A stretch of DNA of 64,000 bases from Globodera rostochiensis (Eukaryota; Nematoda; Chromadorea; Rhabditida; Heteroderidae): the NCBI GenBank assembly GCA_018350325.1, contig JAEVLN010000022.1, positions 637,105 through 701,104 on the forward strand. Reading direction: 5' to 3'. A program made the translations under genes and the position numbers. Below, piece by piece: positions 57,225 to 64,000 of this stretch. The number at the start of each line of letters is the position of its first letter. The stretch's first letter is position 1. The notes beneath the pieces were generated by a model. That model worked only from the letters and a program-made list of their open reading frames with translations, was not told where the DNA came from and did not search any database.

Positions 57225-60143
57225 ATGCCTCCTCCGGCTCTTGCTGAACAGCTTCAACAACAACAGCAAATGCTCGGCACGATTCTGGAGGAGGACTGGA
57301 TGGACGATGACATTTTGTGTGTGGAAGAAGAGGAGCAACGGAGAAGAGCCTTCCGAACAGAACAGATGAAGCAGCAGCAGTGGTACTTGGATGGAAGTGG
57401 ACGAAGAGGGGGGCGCGTCGGACGAATGGTCGACTGGTGGATGGGAAGGGGCGAAAGATGGCCGGATCATGAACAGCAGCAACAGGACGGCGTTGATGCA
57501 CAGAAACTGGAGGAAATGGTGACGCTGGCCAAGACGACCATCGAATTGACTCCGCCGTTGCGCCAAGTTCGGGAAGGCGCTAAACACCATGGAATGTGTA
57601 GGGGGGACAACAAGGTAACGGGGATGAAGCATGTGTTTGCAAAGGAATAGCCAAGATTAGTGAACGAATCCGTCTCCGCAACACCACAAGGAATTCATTC
57701 AGAATTTGAACAACAATGCATCGCCAACACGTTCACCAATTGGGAAACGTTCAACAACGCTTTCGTTGCAAAATCGGAGTGGCGCGTCGACGGAAATGCC
57801 TTTGAATGCTGCTCAGAATGAACAATGCCATGGCAGTGAGGGTGAGTGGGGAGAATCAATGGAACTGACATTGAGTTAGTTCCCTTGAGTGTTTGTGATA
57901 GGGCGCCGAATTTAATGTCGAGTCGGCGATGATCCACCATTCATTAATTCGGAATGAATTATTCTTAACATCTGACGCCTCCCCCCTCATTGCTTCTTCA
58001 GTGAACGTGTCACTGCAAGTCGTCCGTGAACACAACATCACCGTCTCGGCCTCGTGTTGCTTTGCCGAACAGAAAATGCCGTTGTTGACGTCTGCACGAG
58101 AAATGATGCCTCTTTGCCGTCCAAATATGTCTTCCAACGGCAGCAGAACGGAAATGCGGAAGAGTACCGTCAATGATAGGGCATCCGTGAAAAAATTGGG
58201 ACTTCGAATGGTCGACATACAGCTTGAAGATGGGCTGGATGACTGTCACTGGGGACAGAAACAGTGCTGTGACGGTGTGAGTAACAACAACGTCACTGTT
58301 TGGGCTGTGGGCACGAACACGGACATGGTCAGAGGGAAAGCATGAAGAATGCCTTTTAACATCGGCACTTTTCTCAGAGCCGTCCATCACGTTCAATATC
58401 GCTGGCATCCACAAACAAAAGTCCACCAAAAAAGCAAAAGCAAACTGCGCAACAATGCATTGTTAGTTCACAGCGGAAGGGAAATGAGTCGCGGAAAGAC
58501 GAGAGGGCGGAAGGCCAACATGGAGCAGCACCAGCTGCAGCACAACAGACGACGACGGGGTGGACACAGTTCAAACGGGACAGGGAGCAGAGAGAGAGTC
58601 GAGAGCACGGTGAGGGGAAGAGATTTGCATAATCGGCGGAATTTGGACCCAACCAATCATTGGCTTAACAATTTTTACATAAATCAAACACACAGCAGCA
58701 GCAGTAGCACATTACCGTCATTTACCAAAATCTTGCCCAAGCCATCTTCCGGCCCCAACATTTTCATCCTCCTCTTCACATTCATCCAATTTTTCCTCCT
58801 CCTCCTCCCCGTCGTTGTCGCTGTTGTCGCCACTGTGCTCCCCTCCGCCGCTTCTCCCTTGGCTGAACAACATCAGCAACGGGTCCAGCAGTGGCGTTGG
58901 CTCAAGCGGTGAGCGTAGCGTATTTTGTGCACTGATCCGTCCGTGTGCCCACAATTTTCACACATTTGTTACCTCACAGTTTCGTCTGTGTCGCCCAAAT
59001 CGACGGACGGCGAAGGCGAAAGGGACGGCCAAGCATTGTTGGCCAACGGCAGAATGGAGCAATTTCGTCACGCGACTTCGATGCATCGGCGTCAGAATAA
59101 CGGCGCCGGCGGCGACTACCGCGTCATATCGCTGGACATGCGACCAGAGCCCGGCCGGTTGGAAGATTTTGTGCCAGAGGTGGAGAGAGCCAAAGCGGCG
59201 GCTGTCACCAAAATTGGCAACCGCCGCACTAATGCCGCCACTGCTGCACTTTCTGATGAATGTACTTTTTTAAAATTTATTTCCGTTTAAAGAACATTCA
59301 AAATTCAATTGATTGTTTGTTCTTTTCAGCAGCATTCGACGCCCGGACCGTCCGGGAGGAGCGCAACTACGACTTGCAACGCATGGACTGCTTGAGAAGG
59401 TCTTGGCAGCGCAGAGTGTCGACAACAGCGGTGGTCGGCGGGAGGGGAGGAGGAACTTTGCCCGCGGTGAAAAGAAACGAGGCGGAGGTGGACGACGAAG
59501 AGGCGACGTTGCGCAGGGACGAATGGGGGCGTGTGATTGTGGTCGGTTTGGTCCCGGCCTCTGTCCAGACCTCGGCAGGTTCTAATGGAGCGCACGGAAT
59601 CTTTGGGACATTTAATCAAAATAAGCGGACATTTTTAGGGCCAACGTGAATGGCGCCAATTCATGGCGGAACAGCGAACGCCCAGCAATCGACGGGTGAA
59701 GAGTCAAATTCGGTTGCTCAACGACAACAATGGCAGGTGGTCAAAAAGGGGGGGGGGGGAAGCGGAAAGTGGCGAAAGATCAAATCCAGAAATGTCCACA
59801 CAGAAAAACTCCAACCATCGTAACGATGGACGACGGAAGAACAGCTGAGGAGGAAGAGGAGGCGGCGCAAGAAGAGCAATTCTCCCAGCTGAACGAGGAG
59901 AAGCGCTTCGACAACGGCACATGCCCACCGGCGGTGGGCCAAGCAGCTCTGCTGAGGATCAGCTGGCAACGCGACGAATGCGGCGTCAACCGTGGCACCA
60001 AACTGGGCCGAACAGTCCAAATGCCACCCGCGCATGGCAATGGGCATCACGGCTGGCCAATTTCAACAATTTTTGGAGGCTTTCCATCAACAAATTTTGA
60101 CTACCACCACCACCACACTGTCGACGGAATGACACGAAAGTGA
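57225..60143 (+). CDS. Uncharacterised Ser/Gln/Arg-rich protein
   Basis: A multi-exon gene supported by phase-consistent joins. 57225-57614 encodes MPPPALAEQLQQQQQMLGTI and an acidic/Gln-rich helix. 57703-57841 encodes NLNNNASPTRSPIGKRSTTL. The exon from 58002 encodes VNVSLQVVREHNITVSASCC. The exon at about 58376-58610 encodes SRPSRSISLASTNKSPPKKQ and TTGWTQFKRDREQRESREH. Then come Ser/Pro-rich HLPAPTFSSSSSHSSNFSSS (about 58698-58911) and VSSVSPKSTDGEGERDGQAL (58981 on), which continues into QNNGAGGDYRVISLDMRPEP. The exon from about 59330 encodes AFDARTVREERNYDLQRMDC. Two less certain exons follow, with QREWRQFMAEQRTPSNRRVK and EEEEEAAQEEQFSQLNEEKR, to a stop at 60143. No known domain was recognised. 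The composition suggests a nuclear or RNA-associated, largely disordered protein. The 3' exon order is tentative. Confidence 0.5.
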
Positions 60144-60469
60144 CTGACGGGCGGTGGGCGTAGGAGGAGGAGCAGTGATACCGGATGGGATGATGATGAA
60201 AAGTATATGAATAGAAAGTTGAAAAACGATACAATAATTATTAATATAATATTAAAAAAAGAACTTTTTTTTATTAAAATATCACACACATTTAGCAAAA
60301 AAAAATGTTCAAAAAAAGTTAGAGACGCGTTAGAATGGCATAAATAAATTACAAAGAAAAAAGAATGGTTGACTTTCTGTTCCAGACGATCACATTGCAG
60401 ATGCTTACACACGAATATTAAAGGCTAATTAATGTTTGATAGCTATACTAGATGGTTATAATGCGCTTA
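60144..60469. other. Convergent 3' region
   Basis: AT-rich stretch between two convergent genes with A- and T-runs. Probably the paired 3' untranslated regions; nothing else is seen. Confidence 0.6.
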
Positions 60470-63400
60470 TTAATTCCCTTCATCCGATTCGGACATTTCG
60501 TCCGTCAACGGGTTGTTGCTGCTGTTCGCCCATTCCGACAGAACGGCATCCAACGAGTACATGTCCACCGCGCCCGAATCAATCCGCTCAAGGAAACTTT
60601 CCATTTTAAGCGAGGGGTCGGGCGAGTGCGGGTAGAACTGCTCCAATGGGGAATAGGGGAAGTCGACAGGCACCAGCACGTCCAGCGATTGCTTGTCTGT
60701 CTAAACTGGCACAAAAAAACATTTTCCCATTCCCAATAGTCCACTACACGTGCCAATTCGTCCGCCTCTGTGGCGGTGCCCCCCTCTCGTCCAGGCAGCC
60801 CAGCGCACGAAAGATGTACAAATCGAACTTGCACTGATGGCGCGTTGCGCGAAATTGGCGGATCAATGTCAGGCGCATCAGTTTTCACTTCAAAACCCAT
60901 CCCTACGGCTTTGCTGAGCGCATCTGAAACAGCGCGGCTTAGCACCAGCTCCGTCCCGTCCAAGCAGTTTATCCGGAAAAGCTCCTCTGCTCCGTCGTTG
61001 GCACATTTGCGCGTCCCATTCCCTGTTGCCGCTGCCAACTCAATCTTTTCCTTTTCCACGTTTGCTGGCTCGAATGCTAAAAAACCAAATTAATAATAAT
61101 ACATTTTGACTTCACCCGCCTCGTAAAACTTACATTCGGCGACTCTCTCCAGGAGACTCTTTTTAGCAGGCGATCCTTCACCAGCGGCCGCCGTCCCCTC
61201 CTCGTCCTCATGTTGATGACGACGCTTACGTCCAATCAAAAGCGTTGGCTTTTCCTTGTCACGGAGACCTTCGCCCGTTGACCACTCCCTTCGTTGTTCA
61301 GCACCCTTTTCTTCCTCCAAAATTGCCAAAACTGAATCTGGCACTCTGAAAAGCCCAATGTAGACAGCAACTGCAGAAATTATGCGTTAATTGGAGAAAA
61401 ATCCCCGTATTTTGGAATAATTTTCGATTCATTTGGCGTTTATCTACAAAAAGATTATTTACGTTATTGTCAAATGCCGGACATTTCGCCACGGGTCCGT
61501 CTCAACCGGCTCGTTAGTCCCCGGTGCCGTTCCCCTAACAGTTGTTGTGCCGTTTTGTGCCAGTGTCGTCAGTTTCTTTGCGACGTTGAACAAATTTCGA
61601 GAAATGTGATATCGCTCCAGAACTGTTTGTACATTGCGCAACAACTTAGGCAGAGTATCCTTTTTCACCGGACTGAATGATTTAGAAGAAAAATAAAAGG
61701 AATGGAGACAAACAACCATAGAAAACCCTTCCAAACAAACTCAGGCCTAAAAAACACAAAAATTCATCATTTTTCGAAAAATCTCCCCAAACATTTACAC
61801 CGGAACGGATATACTCCTTCCCCCCAACTAATCGAAAAACGAACCCGCCCTTTGGCGTGCCTTCCATCACTTGGATTAAATTGATCAAGGACGGCTTGAT
61901 CTTCAGATCCATCGCGGAGGGCGTGTCCAACTCAAATCGACCCAGCAATCGCTTCACATCCGCATGGTATGTGCACAGCTGTTTGAGCAATGCCTTGTAC
62001 TCGGGCTCCTCTGTGTCCACCTGCTGTTGAGACTGCTGTTGTTGGACAGACCCCGGACGGCCCATCCCATACGCTCCCACTGAGGCGGGATGCGACTCCG
62101 CAAAGGACGCAACATCGCCAGGAACTAAATAACCCCCCGATATTAATTAGTTTTGAAATTGTAAAAGAGGAAAGGGGTTGAACACCAAAGTCCAATCGAA
62201 ATAATCGTCAAAAAATCCAAAACTGACCCGATCGAACACTTCCCGTAACGCTAGGTGCTGCCGACGTCGCAGCATTTTCAGTCTTAACAACTGTTAATGG
62301 TGCCATTCGACTTTGGGAAGCAGCAGAGACGGACTCAGCAGGGGAAGTTTGGTACTGCGAAACGGTGGTTATAATGAGGTTGTCCGTCTGCTTGGACTGA
62401 GACATCATGTGAGGGACGGGCTCAAATTGTCGGTGAAATTGTTGCTGGGACTGGCCCATCTAAACTTGAGGACAAGCCCTTCAAATCAGCCAAACACGAT
62501 GCCGAACCTGTTGATGTTGTTGCACAAATTGTGGGTGACTGACGGGCATCGGCGCACGCAGTTGCACTGCTCCAGCAGGCGTCATGTGTTGATTGCCCAT
62601 GAACATCTGCGAGGGATGGCCCGAAGAGGCAGGACGCGGTTGGTAATTGGCACCAGTCGGCGTCGGGGACGATGAATGACTGACAAAAGAGCTCTGGCTG
62701 GGGATCCGTCTGAACAAAATGCATTGTGCGTCTCTGAACGGAATGGCAAAGACTTACTGAAACTGAACGGGGGTGCCAGTTTGGACCGACTGTTGGGACA
62801 TTGACTGCTGGGCGGTTGTCGTGGTCGCAAAAAGAATGGGCCCACCGTTTGTGGTTTGCACCATCGGCATTCGTTGGACAGCTTAAGCAAAGAAAAATTG
62901 AAGCATGTTTTGTGGAATTTTCTTGCTCCAAAACCTTTAACGATTGCTAGTCAACAATTAAAAATTCACTCATAGGTCGCATTCCCACTGAGCCTGGTTG
63001 ATTTGTCCCTGTTCCCATCATTGCCATGTGTTGTTGCTGTTGCTGCTCATACATTTGATGCTGACGATTGACGGAAGACAAAGATTAAATCAACAACACG
63101 CATTAACAATAACATCAACCTGGCGTTGGATTGCGTTATGGAAGAGCTGCGTCTTGCGCTCTGGGTCCCGTTCTGCATTAATTTGCGCTTGCACATTTTG
63201 AGGCAGATTTTGAAGCAAGTTTCTTAAAACGATAATGAGGCAACAATGCTTCTTAACATTATGCTTTTATTGCAACAGCGCCAAACGGCACCGCTGGGGC
63301 TTCTCAAAAGCTAAATATTGTCCAGGACACTGATTTGTAGGCTCAAGTTTTCTCAGAGTATCCCATGACCAAGTAATACTTGAACTGCTGCTGCTGCTGT

Positions 63401-63716
63401 TGTTGTCGTTGCTGCTGTGCGCCCATCCCCTGCGTGTACATGTGCTGGGGCATTCGCATCATCGTCTGCTGTTGCTGATGGGGTGACGGGTAAACCATGG
63501 CTTGGCGCGGCTGCTGTTGTTGGCTTATCATACCGGCCGAAGACGTCTGAATTTGCTGCTGTTGTGAGGGAAATGCCTGAATATTGAGACCAAATTGACA
63601 ATTAAAATGTTAACGAATGTCAAAATATGCGATTTTACCATTCTTTGCGTTTGCTGGGGCATTCTTTGAACATAATACTGCTGTTGTTGTTGTTGCGCAG
63701 GGTCGCCATAATTCAT
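60470..63716 (-). CDS. mdt-15: Mediator subunit 15-like Gln-rich protein (5' end uncertain)
   Basis: Probable transcriptional coactivator linking activators to RNA polymerase II. On the minus strand: MNYGDPAQQQQQQYYVQRMP, Gln/Met-rich exons (QQQQPRQAMVYPSPHQQQQT), LLQNLPQNVQAQINAERDPE, then Ser/Pro/Gln-rich activator-like sequence (GANYQPRPASSGHPSQMFMG; MGQSQQQFHRQFEPVPHMMS). Conserved-looking blocks follow: EEPEYKALLKQLCTYHADVK, SLINLIQVMEGTPKG, LPKLLRNVQTVLERYHISRN, a basic stretch (IGRKRRHQHEDEEG), and a C-terminal domain ELFRINCLDGTELVLSRAVS, then VQVRFVHLSCAGLP and LDVLVPVDFPYSPLEQFYPH, ending at 60470. Layout and the C-terminal fold-like block suit MED15. The N-terminal KIX domain expected in MDT-15 is not seen and may lie beyond 64000. 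Confidence 0.6.
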
Positions 63717-64000
63717 TTCTGTTGGCTGACAACGGAAAAAAAGAACAACCCTAAAAGAGAGTTCAGCAAACAGAAACAATGCAACGGAAAGGCAAACTGA
63801 GTGTGTGGCACATTTGTGCAAATTGTATGTTGAGATCTTGAGATCGAGAAGTAATTTGTGAGCAAGCGAGAACGACTCTTTTCTAATCTTTTTTACAACG
63901 AAAACCTGCTGTGCTTAATCTTTCCCTGGCAATCTGACGCGAAACCTAATTTAAAAATCTTTGTCTTTTCCGAGTGTCGAGAATGGTCTCCGTGTTGTGG
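63717..64000. other. Intron or 5' flank at the window edge
   Basis: Nothing coding recognised. A splice acceptor on the minus strand directly before the MNYGDP exon suggests this is intron of the MED15-like gene. Confidence 0.4.

Noticed and set aside
58010..58429. 139-codon minus-strand frame opposite the uncharacterised gene
   Set aside because: The plus strand here has exons joining in phase at both ends; the minus frame is its shadow.

Overview
The window looks like nuclear DNA of a nematode. The genes are interrupted by many short introns (about 40-60 bases), the products match conserved metazoan families, two genes use GC-AG introns, and non-coding DNA is AT-rich with long G/C homopolymers and many small DNA transposons. 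A plant-parasitic (cyst-type) nematode fits the GC-AG introns and repeat style, but this is an inference: no parasitism effector was recognised. The sequence gives no species name.

Layout. 0.6-2.9 kb: KH/Tudor gene (AKAP1/PAPI type, +). 4.9-7.8 kb: PPM1D-type PP2C phosphatase (-). 9.3-12.9 kb: F-box/Kelch gene of FBXO42 type (+). 12.8-27.5 kb is a transposon-rich block bounded by two copies of a segmental duplication (FBXO42 3' end, an unknown gene and mitochondrial malate dehydrogenase). FBXO42 survives only in the first copy and malate dehydrogenase only in the second. Between them lie a Merlin transposon, a bacterial RelA/SpoT-like fragment, tRNA-derived SINE-like repeats, a foldback element with a 37-base satellite, and a nest of at least three DNA-transposon layers. 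28.3-31.2 kb: myotubularin phosphatase of MTMR6 type (+), closely followed by an EF-hand ubiquitin protease (31.4-34.4 kb, +), a candidate operon. 34.9-37.6 kb: Caudal/PAL-1 homeobox gene (-), modelled here as seven phase-consistent exons. 39.6-41.1 kb: two-SH3 adaptor (-). 41.3-43.2 kb: RED/SMU-2 splicing factor (-), divergent from ARPC4 (43.6-44.4 kb, +) and EMC7 (44.8-45.9 kb, +). 46.4-51.7 kb: V-ATPase subunit a (-), divergent from CNOT3 (52.7-55.9 kb, +). 57.2-60.1 kb: uncharacterised Ser/Gln-rich multi-exon gene (+). 60.5-63.7 kb: MED15-like Mediator subunit (-), probably incomplete at its 5' end.

The most unusual material is the small DNA transposons. Seven short elements have exact 8-base target duplications (hAT-type) and carry no transposase. 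One sits inside the myotubularin coding exon, placed so that removal as an intron would keep the frame. Another ends 28 bases before the same gene's start codon. Several unrelated repeats also share a GC-rich palindromic module.

The genes are mostly independent housekeeping functions (membrane traffic, ubiquitin, RNA processing, transcription, actin, ER insertion, proton pumping). Exon coordinates were deduced by eye from reading frames, splice dinucleotides and family similarity. No searches or transcript data were available.
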